Below are positions 41,150 through 52,317 of a DNA stretch of 64,000 nt, piece after piece; position 1 is the stretch's first letter; every line of letters begins with the position of its first letter. The position numbers and the translations under genes are program-made. This stretch comes from Cyathus striatus (lineage: Eukaryota; Basidiomycota; Agaricomycetes; Agaricales; Nidulariaceae). The notes below the pieces were generated by a model. It saw nothing but the letters and a program-made list of their open reading frames with translations. It did no database searches and was not told the DNA's origin. The DNA lies in contig JAOVFP010000024.1 of the NCBI GenBank assembly GCA_025738555.1, forward strand, positions 620,001 through 684,000, read 5' to 3'.

Positions 41150-42988
41150 ATGCCAGTTCCCGGTTTCTTATCCTCCTTTGCGGACAAAGCACAGTCTGCT
41201 ATTCAGGCTTCTCCTCTAGCCGCACATCTTCCAAGTCATGTTCGCACGCAGAGTCCAGACGGTACTCACCAGCCCTCTGCAAACGATACTGCAGCACAAG
41301 GCGGCCACAGGTCTCATGCTCTTGATGCTCTCCAACATCAAATTCGTGCATTCGGTCAACAGTATTCGTGAGTGTATTTTCAAGTACGCACACTTTGGTC
41401 TAGCTAACCGACATCTTCACTCAGGAACACCACCGCAGTTCAGAAGATCATTACAACTGAAAAGGGTGTTGCCATCGATTTCGATAGTGTCTCGCGCGAT
41501 GCGAAGGCGCAGAGCAAAGAGCTTTATACATGGGGGCAATCGGAGGCAGACGATTTAAAGGACGGTGAGGTCTCATTTATGTGGATATTCTATATGCAGT
41601 TTTATTTATATCTTTGTTTTCAGTGACCGACCGACTCGCATTCCTTAATTTTGTACAGGGTTCTCTTGCCTCTTCTCTTGCCGCAAAGCTCGATGCCGCC
41701 CGTACGCCTTTGAAGGCTCTGCGCGACGCAGAAACTGCACTAACCCCTCGCCGAACTATTCGTACCAACTTGCAAAATCAAGTTTCTCGCCTTGAGAATG
41801 ATCAACAAAGAGGAAATGAGAAGAAGATTACTGACTTACGCGATCAGATAAGGAAAGCTGAACTCGAAGATCAGGCTCAAGAACGTGAAGTCGAAATTCT
41901 TAAGCGTAAGGCTGTTCGAGAAAGCGAGCAATTGAAATGGGAGGCGATACGCGAAGTTTGTTGCATTCCTATTTTCGTTCAACTTCTTTGGCTCACAACG
42001 ATTCTTATACTTAGTACGGTGAGAAATTGGTGCTGTTATCTCAAGCTGCGCCTCCCGTTGTAGCGGCGTTGCCAAGTATACCACCAACTTCCAATCAGCC
42101 TTACATCGGCGCGCAGTCTACTGCAGCTGTTCGAGCATCTCTACAGCGTGCATTGGACAATTATAAAACTGGACATATCAATCTTCCTCCGCAACTTGCA
42201 GGTGCCGATCTGAGCAGGTCAGACACCCGTAGCTTCGGGGAAAGTCATGCTAGCGAGCTTTCAAGCATTAGCTCTGATATTACTGGAAATACACGCCTTG
42301 GTAATGATCTTACACCTCCTCCTGATGGAAAGTTTTCCGCTCAAGCTTCGCCCATCCAATCTCCTCCCGTGGTTTCATCACCTGCAAAGATTCAGTCTCC
42401 TCCCATCAATACGCAAGCTCTGAATCATTCTCCAGCATCCATTCCTCCTGTTGCTTCATCAATGTCCCCCCCACTTCTTGTGACACCTGATCCAACCAGG
42501 CCAACAGCTACAGTACCCGCAATCACTCCAACTGTTGCTGAGACCGGCGTTCCTGTGTCTGCTGGAGCCGATGGTCCAGGACCGGCAAGCGGCTCACTTC
42601 ACGATATTAAAGGAGCTTCGTCGTTAGCTGGTCCTCGTAGCGGAGGCTTGCCTGCTGACGAGGCGCGTGCTACTCCTTTCGGACAGTCCCCTACGTCCGC
42701 AGTTCATGCTCCTTCATATGAATCTGCAGAGGAGGAAAAGCGACGACTGCAGACATTATATTCGCGGACTGGTGGTTCCAACAAGGAACCGCTAGGTGGA
42801 GCGGTTGAAAACAATACTTTGGCGTCAGCGTCAAGATTTGAGTCTGCTGAAAATGAGAAAAAGAGACTTGAGCGCGAGGAACGCGAAAGAATTCTAAAAA
42901 AGGAGGAAGCCATCAACATGATAACAACGGAGAGGATGAAGCTCCTGCTAAGAAGGACGACGAATTGCCGCCATATCAAGACTTTTAG
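41150..42988 (+). CDS. PIL1: Eisosome core component Pil1/Lsp1, C-terminus in the -1 frame
   Basis: The N-terminal BAR domain shows MPVPGFLSSFADKAQSAIQA, ALQHQIRAFGQQYS, VQKIITTEKGVAIDFDSVSR, DAKAQSKELYTWGQSEADDL, VTDRLAFLNFVQGSLASSLA, LKALRDAETALTPRRTIRTN and LQNQVSRLEND. Pil1 polymerises under the plasma membrane into eisosomes. A Ser/Pro-rich tail follows, then ESAEEEKRRLQTLY and EREERERILKK. In the zero frame the reading then runs into unrelated sequence (to 43037). In the -1 frame the next codons give GGSHQHDNNGEDEAPAKKDD and ELPPYQDF with a stop at 42986-42988, the conserved family end. The switch lies at A_AAA_AAG (42896-42902). Programmed slippage, a homopolymer deletion in the sequence or a real mutation are all possible. 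Confidence 0.88.
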
Positions 42989-43523
42989 AAATAAAGTCTA
43001 CTACAATTCAATTATTTCTGAAACACATTTTGTATAGCATGTATTCAGTAATTGTACGATTAAGACTCGTAAATATGGACGATTTTATGCTACGTAATCT
43101 TCAATATTATTCTGTTATTAGCTTCATATGAGACATTACCCGCTTTTCAATTTGATACATACTGTCGTTATCACTCGGCGAAATATCAGTTGAAGAAGTG
43201 TTAATATAGGTATACAAGTTTTACTCAGCGAACGCATCAAATGCAGCACGGTATAGCGAGGCTTGATGAGACACTGAGTGATAATGAAATACGGTGAAGA
43301 AATCGTAAGGAAATAGAATACATAGAGAGAATGGGAATGCTACTCATGGTCTTAATCTCCAAAAAAGATTCCAAATGGTATCGAAGTGTGTGCCTGCCAT
43401 TACAAGAAAGGGTCACTACAATTTCATGAGAGGTACAAATGAAAAGAGAGTCCTATAATTTACAATCTACATTTTTAGTCAGTATGTAACCAAATATATC
43501 AGAGGCAACGTACGAAACCGATT
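42989..43523. other. Convergent 3' flanks of PIL1 and SPF30
   Basis: A/T-rich spacer of about 535 bases with no supported coding sequence. The PIL1 zero-frame extension to 43037 falls inside it. Confidence 0.5.
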
Positions 43524-44288
43524 TTATGTTTCGTCATCCTTCTGAACAAACTTGTGTTTTATCCTGCCTGCAACTTCTGTCATACCCTTCCCGCTTCCAG
43601 TCACACCAACTAAGTAGCGGTTAGCAGTTGTACCCATCGATATGGAACAACGCTCACCTTTTCCTAACGGATTGTCCGGGGTCTTGAATATACTCGTTCC
43701 GGAAACTCCAGCAATATTAACGCCCTTCTTCTCTGCCTTCTTTGCAAACTTTTGCCATGAAGCTTGTTTTTGCATCTGTTCTTTGGCCTTTGCAGCTTTT
43801 GCCTCGAGTTTCTTCTCATTTTTCTTCTTCTTTCGTTCCCTCTCCTCCTCCTCCACCTTTGTTAGTTTCCGTTTATTGGAAGATGGGGCAGGAGTATTAT
43901 AGTTAGGAGGAAGAACCTTGAGGTCAGAAACCTTGACGAGTTCAGTAGTGTTATAGCCTTTAAACACAATACTGTAAACACGATTCTCCGTAGAGCCACC
44001 GATAAAGGTGATACGAGCGGGATACCAGCCACCATCTCCAGAATATTTAGCAAGACAATCATCTCCGGCGGACCACGTGTGCGCTGGTGTTGCGGAAGCA
44101 GACTTTCGTGACTCGGATTTGGATGAAGATGCTGCTTCAGCTTGAGCGATAGCTGTTTGAGCGAGGTCAATGAGCTCTTTCAGCTCTGAGCGTAGTGAAA
44201 CGAGCTCGGCATTGGAAGGATCTGACTGAAGAGCAAGCTCAACTTGGGAGAGTTGTACCTGGTAAGTTTCAAGATCCGACTTGTCCAT
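43524..44288 (-). CDS. Survival-of-motor-neuron-related splicing factor 30 (SPF30/SMNDC1)
   Basis: SPF30 joins spliceosomes through a Tudor domain that reads dimethyl-arginine on Sm proteins. The N-terminus MDKSDLETYQVQLSQVELAL is a helix like that of SMNDC1. The Tudor domain follows: WSAGDDCLAKYSGDGGWYPA, RITFIGGSTENRVYSIVFKG, YNTTELVKVSDLKVL. Its aromatic cage (W, Y, Y) is visible. Next come a KRK-rich coiled segment and QASWQKFAKKAEKKGVN. The SPF30-specific end is SIFKTPDNPLGK, an intron, then VGVTGSGKGMTE. The intron of about 50 bases (GTGAGC to CTTAG) is supported because it restores GKVGVTGSGKGM. It is about 240 residues, the usual size. Confidence 0.9.
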   Translation of the reverse strand: MDKSDLETYQVQLSQVELALQSDPSNAELVSLRSELKELIDLAQTAIAQAEAASSSKSESRKSASATPAHTWSAGDDCLAKYSGDGGWYPARITFIGGSTENRVYSIVFKGYNTTELVKVSDLKVLPPNYNTPAPSSNKRKLTKVEEEERERKKKKNEKKLEAKAAKAKEQMQKQASWQKFAKKAEKKGVNIAGVSGTSIFKTPDNPLGKGERCSISMGTTANRYLVGVTGSGKGMTEVAGRIKHKFVQKDDET

Positions 44289-44849
44289 AGTGATGAAGAG
44301 TAGGTATACAGTTAGAAGAAGGAATAAAAGAAATAATCAGGAAGAAATACTTCTAATGTGGATGGTAGGATGACTTGAAGTGAGTAATGGCAAGTGAGAA
44401 GTCGTGCGAATTCTGATCAAGCGTCTTGTTGGGTGTAAAATAAATAATTACAGTATAACGTGCCCAAACTATGCTGTTCAAACATTATGCAGTATTAATA
44501 CCAAAATCAAGTTCAAGTTCCTGCTATGTTACATATAAAATACTGTATTAGAAAACCAATCTTGCGTCTCAAGACTGCACACATGTCTGACGTCTAATTT
44601 TTACTCTTAGAGCTTAGCGCTTAGCACTTGAACACGGGCTACTAAGAGTATCTCTTTCAGGCATTCAGTAATGGTATGATCCTGTGCACTACGTTCTCAT
44701 TCCCCTTGCCCACGTTCAACATGAATGCATGACTACTGTGCACGCCTCGCAATGTTTTAAAATAGTCTTCATTCTCTTCGGCTTAAATAGCTACGGGGAT
44801 CCACTCGGCTGTTCTCAACGTGTTAGCTTTCTCGACAAATCCATCATCA
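44289..44849. other. Divergent promoter region, SPF30 / GH16
   Basis: About 560 A/T-rich bases between outward-reading genes. TTAGCGCTTAGC-type near repeats (about 44610-44625) are visible. No gene is supported. Confidence 0.5.
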
Positions 44850-46589
44850 ATGCCAAACTTGCTTTCCCCTGGTGTTCCTCTATTTTTCATTCTTCTCCAA
44901 TGCTTTTGCGTTGAACCAGCCTATTCAAAGTCTTCCGGGCATCGGTGGTTGGATCGTTTATGGCCGCGTGGTTTGCTCTCTAGTCAACCTCTCGCTGTGC
45001 GTAGCACAGAGGTTATCTGGCTACCTCAGGACGAGTATTCTGGTACGACATTCTTTGAGTACGTGGTCTCGACTATACGAAGAAACATGTCTTATGATAT
45101 TATTCCAGCCGATTTGACATTCAGTCCTTTCCGGATGGTGATCCTACCCAGTAAGCTTTCACTTTGGAACACACACAATGAGGCCCTTACACATCTATTG
45201 TAGCGGAATGGTCAAGTGAGATTAGACGCATGTCAGTGTTCCGTATTCCATAAAACCTGATATGTTACCAGCTACCTCAATCGAAGTGAAGCACAGCAAA
45301 AAAATCTATTTTATGTTCAGGATGATGGAATCGTAATAATGAAGGCCGACAACACAACTACACTCCAAGCGGGACAATTTCGTGATAGGTATGTATTTTG
45401 CATTCCAATGAAGAAGACAGCAGGCTCAATGTATTGTTTAGTATCAGGATTCAGAGTCAAGCGCAATATACCACTGGATTATTCATCCTGGATTTAAATC
45501 ATGCTCCCTGGGGTTGTGGTACGTATATTCTTGAGCTTGTATATCCCAAGTCTTACGACACCAGCTATATGGCCTGCATTTTGGACAACTGGTGCAAGTT
45601 GGCCTGCAGTACGTCTATGTACTCCACACGATAGTCAATACACTAACGTAGTTACGGGTATTGGTAGAATGGAGAAGTTGACATCATAGAGGGTGTACAC
45701 GATAATGAACATAATCAGGTGGCTTGGCATACCTTACCAGGTACATCTCCATTATCATCTTTTTTACTTCACCATACCGAACTGAAACTTTAGGATGCAC
45801 ACTTAATCCGCAAACATCATTCTCGGGGAATATATCAGTGGGTAGTTTCTCCTGCCACAGCAAACACTGTTGATGCCTTGTCTTGACTAGTCCAACCACA
45901 CAGATTGCGATGCTACCATAGATGACAATGCTGGCTGCAGCATAACCGAATGGAGCAGAGCTTCCTATGGCCCATTCTTTGACTCTCAAGGGGGTGGTGT
46001 CTTCGCCATGAAATGGGATAACGATAGTATTGGAGTGTGTAAGTATTTTTTTTAATATGGATGATCTACAGAGTAATTGGCATTACTTTTAGGGTCTTTC
46101 TATCGTGCTGCAGTTCCACAAGATATAGTGAGCGGTAGTCCAGATCCCGATAATTGGGGAGTTCCGTCTGCAATGTTAGACTCTTCGCAGTGCAATATCA
46201 GTCAGTATTTTGCGAATCACAACATAATTTTTGGTGAACATATACTTGATATGCCTATTTTATTCAATACACTTACAATGTTTTGAGATATTACATTTTG
46301 CGGCGACTGGGCCGGTAATTCATACGCTACGTCAGGATGTCCTGGAACATGCGAGGAGCGGCTAATGGATCCATCGAATTTTGACGTGCGTGAATGTTCT
46401 ATTTAATTGGAATATAACCTCACAAACTTGCAGAATGCTTCTTGGAGTATCAATTCGTTGAAGGTTTACAAGAGACAAGTTCTCAATGGACAGATTGAGA
46501 GTAGTGCTATAACTAACGCACACATGTCATTGTTATTCTGGATCCTGATTTATGCTGCAGTTGGCGAAGCAATCCTACGGCTGCTTTAG
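44850..46589 (+). CDS. Secreted GH16 endo-beta-glucanase
   Basis: The start Met at 44850 is followed by a signal-peptide-like stretch (LLSPGVPLFFILLQCFCV). Spliced exons then read DEYSGTTFF, DRFDIQSFPDGDPTHG, MVNYLNRSEAQQKNLFYVQD and IRIQSQAQYTTGLFILDLNH, then APWGCATWPAFWTTGASWPA. The catalytic stretch is NGEVDIIEGVHDNEHNQ, where the first Glu is the nucleophile and the second the acid/base. An intron separates SWPA from it. The following SFYRAAVPQDIVSG, WGVPSAMLD, ITFCGDWAGNSYATSGCPG and CEERLMDPSNFD are typical of basidiomycete GH16 laminarinases or mixed-linkage glucanases. The C-terminal hydrophobic end (SLLFWILIYAAVGEAIL) may be a GPI signal or membrane anchor. It has at least ten short exons. 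Confidence 0.85.
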
Positions 46590-46680
46590 ATAGAAAGTAA
46601 TGTGTGAAGGGGGAGCTAATTACATGTAACATGTAGACCGAGATGTATCATTTAGTATGAACTGCGACTAATGCATTATG

Positions 46681-48057
46681 CTAAAGTTTAAGTTTCCAGA
46701 GTCTATTCTCAGCATCAACTGCTTGGGAGGTGGGCTCGCCGAAGCTCGCTCTCAGCGGGGTGACACTGACGTATCCTCTGTGAATAGCCCAGCCATCGGA
46801 ACCTTCGGGCAGAGATGAAGAGGACGGCGTGATAAGACCTTTCATCTCAGGAGCCCATTTGAAGAGAAGGTCACCAGCACCATTGTCCGGAAGTAAAGCC
46901 AGATTCGTCGGTTTCTGTTCCACAGCATCGGGGCCAGCTGAATTAATAGCTCGTTGAGATTCGGGGAGAGAAGTATCGGATATATTCTTGAATAATCGTC
47001 CATACGAATTGCGCCACATGTGGGTCCAGCAAATTGTCAATCCTTCTTCGGAGAGAATTTGGTCGATAAGGGGAATGTTAACACTGTATAGATCTACCTC
47101 CCCTTCTCTCAGACCGGTGTCGTCTGCGCCCCAGTTATCCCAGAGGTGCTTAATGACTCTTGTCCCAAGAATGTGTGCTGGATCAAAGTATTCAGTTGGT
47201 GTAGGATGAACCATGGTACCGTATGAGATAGCTATAGAGCGAACTTTGGAGAGAGAACCAGAGAGGGCAGCACCGATGGTACCAGAGGACAGCGCAAAGG
47301 CAGCTAGTTTACGATAAGAACGAGAAGGAGCAGATGAAGAAGTGTCATACAAGAAGTATTACGTCCGAGATTGGGACCGGAAATCTGAAGCAAGTCAAAT
47401 GATGAATAAAGTGGTGTTGCTGTGTGCAGTCTCACCACGAGATCAATCTGACCATGATAGAGGTTATGTAGTGCAACGTTGGTGCATGTTGCGGGTGTCT
47501 ATAGATTTAACGTAGGCAGGCAAGATGTCACTCAAGGAAGAATGACGTACGCCATCGAGAAGAATCCATTCAGCCTGAAAAAAATGCTCCCGAGGTGAAT
47601 ACATAGTACCTCAGCTTGAAGGAGCACTTAAGCATCACGAACTAGTTCACCAGGTTTGAGAGGCCTGGACCTGCTGGATGTCTCGCCCTGGCCATCGTGC
47701 CTCGGGTAAAAGTAAGAGCCTTTGGTTACTTCTTTAATGTGATAGGCCTTCCCTGTGAGGCGGGCGATGAGTGTGGACGGACGAGAAGGGGAACGGTAGC
47801 TGACCGATCCAGGACTTCTGTGCGCTGGGAAGAACGACCTTGACGTTCCAGCCTGGTTATTGGAAGTGGGAGAGTGGGAGGACGGATGATGGGGGGCATC
47901 GTACCGAGGTCAACAAGATGGCGATAGAGACCGAGGACGTAGGGAGACTCGATAGAGTGTGGTGGGCCGTCGTCGTTCTGGAAGGGGGTGAGAGGGGTGA
48001 GAGGGTGAGGAGAGAGAGAGAAAGACGTACGGTAAGGAGAACGGTGGGAGGAGCCAT
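46681..48057 (-). CDS. SurE-like 5'/3'-nucleotidase (acid phosphatase family)
   Basis: The first exon is MAPPTVLLT. After a GTACGT intron the metal-binding NDDGPPHSIESPYVLGLYRH follows, with the SurE NDDG signature. Then GWNVKVVLPSAQKSWIG is assembled across a second intron. The main exon has SYRKLAAFALSSGTIGAALSG, VRSIAISYGTMVHP, GEVDLYSVNIPLIDQIL and RGYVSVTPLRASFGEP (the closing beta-sheet of SurE). SurE enzymes remove phosphate from nucleoside monophosphates with a divalent metal. The middle exons (about 47390-47720) are small, and I did not fix every boundary. Fungal relatives can be fused to a tubulin-tyrosine-ligase-like domain, which is not present here. Confidence 0.85.
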
Positions 48058-48191
48058 GGTATGGTGGTGGTATGAGATAAAGATAATTATTTTGATGTGT
48101 ATTTAGATGAAATACTTATAATGATGGCCAGGCCCTGCGTGAGGATGGATCTGCTGCAGTCTGAGCTGCGTCTCCCATTCCTCACTCTCCC

Positions 48192-51100
48192 ATGGCCTCT
48201 TCCCACCAGCCTCCCTCTCTCCCCTCCCTCCCGCCTTTCTCGCCTCTCCCGCCTCTCCAGCTTCCTGCCCGCCCCGACTCTCCCACTCTCTCCGTCCCCT
48301 TCATCCAGTCCCCTGCCCCCTCCTTTGCCGACTCTTTTTCCACCGCCCTCACCTCCCCTCCTGCCGCTGACAACGTCCCTGCCCTCTCTCCTGACGCCCT
48401 CGTCCCTCCTTCAAATCTCCGCAAATCCATCTCTGTAGACTCCTTTGTCCATTATGCCCGCGAGCAACCCACTCGTTCCTCTCGTTCCCCCACCGTTTCT
48501 GCTGCAGACCCTTCCAAGCATCTTCCTCCGTACATTCATAAACGAGAGCGGGATCACCGCCCCTCTGCTCGCAACCGAGGCACCAGCATTGGCTCTGTTC
48601 ACGACCGCTACGACTCACCCGCTCTTGTCGATTCTGATGTCGATCGCTACGACCCTTTCAATCCCTCCAACGCCCGCTTTCGTCGCGCATCTCTCAAAGG
48701 TCAAGATCCTCAAAGGCAGATTCGTGCTGGCGAACTCGCTCTGCCTTCCCGCGCCCCTACCCTAAGCACTGCGTCCAGCATAAGTAGTAACAAGACTGCC
48801 TCCACTGGTACTGCCAGCACCAGCATTTTGGAAGAGCTCCCTCATCCTCTTATCGCTTCTTCTTCCCTTCAATCCTTGCCGCCTCGCAAGACCGCAACTA
48901 GTTTCACTTCATCTAATCCCGGTCGCACCCGCAGCGGTAGTTTGGGTATTTATGCTACCTCTGTTGCCGCCAGGCGTACGGCCACCCATGCTGCTGTGTG
49001 GTCCGATGCAAAAGGTGCAGTCACTTTGGCCGTCGTTGGTACCGCTGGTTGTGGCAAGTCTTCTGTAATAAAGAAAGGCTTGGCGGGTTATCGATTATCA
49101 CCGCCAACTACCTTCTTTGCGCCTAGAACGTCCAAACGCCCACTCCCGTGTTGTAAGTTTAGCAATTTCATCGTGCGCTTCCTCTGCTCCTGACCAACGT
49201 ATATTCCTAGATACACGTCGTAGCGTCCACTTTAATGAAGGAACCCATGCATTTCCTCTGCACATTGTTGAGGTAGACATCCCACAGTCGACAGAGCCTA
49301 CTATTCCCTACGACCTTCCTTGGCCAGAGGACCAACCGCCATTGGATGGCATTTTGATTTGCTATGATTCATCCAATCCAGCATCATTCCAGCCAGTGGA
49401 GGGTCTCCTTCGTGAGATTTTTTTCCTTTGCACGCCCTATTCAACCTCATATAACTGAGCTTCCTGTAGAAAGCTCAAGTGCTCTCAAATTACCCATCAT
49501 TGTTTTGGCTTGCAAAGTTGATCTTGAAAGGCAGCTAGAGCCAGAGAAAGCCTTGGAAATTCTTCAGCCTTACGATGTCGGCTTGGTAGAAGTGACAAGC
49601 GCTTTGGATGGTGGCAAGAACAAGATGCGGCAGTCATTTGACTTTCTCCTCAAAGCCATACTTCGCGAAAGGCGTAAGCCGTCATGGCATTTCCTTCGAA
49701 TATGATAACCTCACTAACCACCTATAACAGGAGCCGACAAGATAGCTGGCTCGGATATGGATTATAAAAACCCCGCGTCTCCGGATGTCATTGCACAAGC
49801 TCCGCCCTGGGAAAGCTCCCGCACTTCCACACCCACAGTCCCGTCGCCGGTTGTGTCTGCTAACCGGATAACTCCCTCCCAATCGTCTGCTCTCCGCCCA
49901 TCCATCCAGCCATCTATTCCTAGTCCCACTCCTCCTCTTGTGGCACCAACTGTACCTAATACACCTCGTGTACGTTCCATGAGCAATCTTTTGGACGAAA
50001 CCGAAAGATCGAATACTCCTGTCGCTACATACGAGAAAAATGGGATATTAGAAAATGAGCAGCTCAGATCAAGTGTGGAATCATTGGAGAAGCCTCTGGT
50101 TGCTGTAGAAGCACGCGCCCATGGAATGCCCAGCATTCCAGAGCCTAAAGAGGCCCCCAAGGAAAGAGAATCGTGAGTTCCACTTGTGGGGAGGGGTGCA
50201 TTCCATTTTCTTTCAATGCTGAATTATCTTGATTAGTCGACCTGCTCAATGGGCAACCCTTGACGAACTTCTCGACAAGCTTCTATTCCTCGCTGTGAGC
50301 GGAGACGGTATGTAGCCATCCGTCCTGCATGGCATCCGACCGTGATTCACGAGCAAATTCCAGATCCTACCTTTATAACGCACTTCCTCCTCACATACCG
50401 AAGGTTTACAACTCCTCGGAGCGTTCTCCTGGCAATGCAAAAACGAATGCGTCAGCTCGATAATCCGTCCGGCGATCCGATGTTTGCTTGTTTCGCTCAG
50501 ATGCGGTATGCATTCCTTCGTATGGTCGATGAAGATTTAGCTGACACCTTAACTGTAGAATATGCCATTTGTTGCAAACTTGGATTGAGTCTTATCCTGA
50601 CGACTTTGCCGTGAAAGGAACACAAGGAGCGTTGACTGCTCTCGTAAAATCCATTATTTCAAAGACCCATCTACTTCATTACGGATCTGAGTTCCTTCCA
50701 TTCCTTGAAATGGTTCCCAACTTGCAAGACCGTGACTCCACTTGGGCCATGAAGGCAGACGTTTCTGCTGATGAAAGTGATGACTCTAGTTTCCTCGAAG
50801 AGGATGAAGACGAAGCACATGAAATGGACAAACATGTTGTACGTTCGAAAGATATATCCGGTGAACAATCGGCATTAGACAATCGCTCGCATCCACTTCC
50901 GTTGCGGGAACGTAAAGCTAGTCTGCCGCTGCCTAGGTCTCTCGCCATATCATCCACGACTATGAATGGGTCTCAGGTCGAGGATGTGGATCCGTCTCCG
51001 AAGCAACTCATCAGAGACTTACTCAAACTCTCTCAGGAGGTGATGACTTTGGACCCCGAAGAGGTTGCTCAGGAGATAACGAGTTTAGAGTTAAGGCTGT

Positions 51101-52052
51101 TCTTGGATATCAAGGTTCGTCGCTGTCGATTTGCGAACTTCTCGGGAGTTGAAATACTTCGTTTAGCCGAGACATTGGCTCTATTACACCTTTGTATCCG
51201 GCAAAAAGGGTGAAAATGAACCCATTACTGCCTTCAATGCTGTGTCAAACCATCTCGCAGATTGGTATGCACTTCTCCTGTTCCGTTCATTTGGATATTG
51301 TTAATTTTGTTCAGGGTTGTCTCTTTGATTCTGTGTCATGATAAACCCTCAAAACGCGCTCGTCAGATCGAGAAACTCGTGGAAATTGCTCAGCGACTGA
51401 GAGCACATAATAATTATTCGGCGCTCAGAGCATTTGTAGCTGGTATTAACAATGCTACATTCCCTGGAGATGAAACCATGGAAGTATTTAAGAATAAATC
51501 TCCAGAACATTTGAAGAATTTCCAATCGTGGGATGTGTTATTGCAGCAAATTCGGGCGCATCGTGCATATCGACTGGCACTGCGGAATACTAAAGGGGCT
51601 TGTATACCTGCAATGTAAGCCGCCAGTAAATTCTTTTATCTGCTGTAAAGGTACTTACTTGGAATTAGGGAAGTTCATATGTCTGATTTGATCCGTGCAC
51701 ATGAAGGCAACGAAGATTTTAATCCCACTGATCCCTCCAAAATCCACTGGGGGAAATTTAACATGATGGGAAGGTTTATTGGTACTACGACCCAATTTCA
51801 AGCCCAGTGTCAAAATACGAATGACTATAATTTCCCCGAAAGGAAAGTTATTCGTGAGCTTCTTGCTCGCTCAGTGATGAATGTAGAGGTAAGATAAATG
51901 TCTTTTACTTCTTGGATGAATCCCGATTTTCTCCATAGATGCAAAAATCTCGGATGATGCATGATGAAGATGATGTCGATTATCGTTCGTCGGTATCCCC
52001 GTCTAACCAACCGAAAGATCTTGCGTCTATTCGGAGGCTCTTCTTCTGGTGA
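48192..52052 (+). CDS. Ras guanine-nucleotide exchange factor (Cdc25 family) with N-terminal Ras-like G-domain
   Basis: The domain order is unusual. About 270 residues of Ser/Pro-rich sequence come first, then a small-GTPase-like domain: AVVGTAGCGKSSVIKKG (P loop), SVHFNEGTHAFPLHIVEVDI, LDGILICYDSSNPASF, IIVLACKVDLERQLE and VGLVEVTSALDGG. A second linker follows. Next is RasGEF-N (WATLDELLDKLLFLAVSGD, FITHFLLTYRRFTTPRSVL, LLQTWIESYPDDF). The catalytic Cdc25 domain has LELRLFLDIKP, SLILCHDKPSKRARQIEKLV, EIAQRLRAHNNYSALRAFVAG, IPAMEVHMSDLIRAHEGN and FNMMGRFI. An acidic insert (DESDDSSFLEEDEDEAHEMD) interrupts the GEF region. The protein ends ASIRRLFFW. It should activate Ras or Rap/Rsr1-type GTPases. 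The G-domain lacks a clear DxxG and has CKVD instead of NKxD. Confidence 0.88.
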
Positions 52053-52317
52053 TGCACTTGTGCTCAACTGTACCACTGACATCTCATGGATATCTGGATT
52101 TCTATCGTTTATGCCCATTTTATACTTGGATACCCATGTTATACGTAACCCCGATGATATCATATGGACTAGGGTCTGTTGTTGTACTTGCACCGTGTTA
52201 TTTTATGTTTGTTGGAATGTTCAAGTTGCTGAATCGTGTAATCTTATACTTTTTAGTGCTATTACCAAGTCAAACAATCACGCTCTATATATGAACTGTG
52301 AAAAACTGAATACGCCC

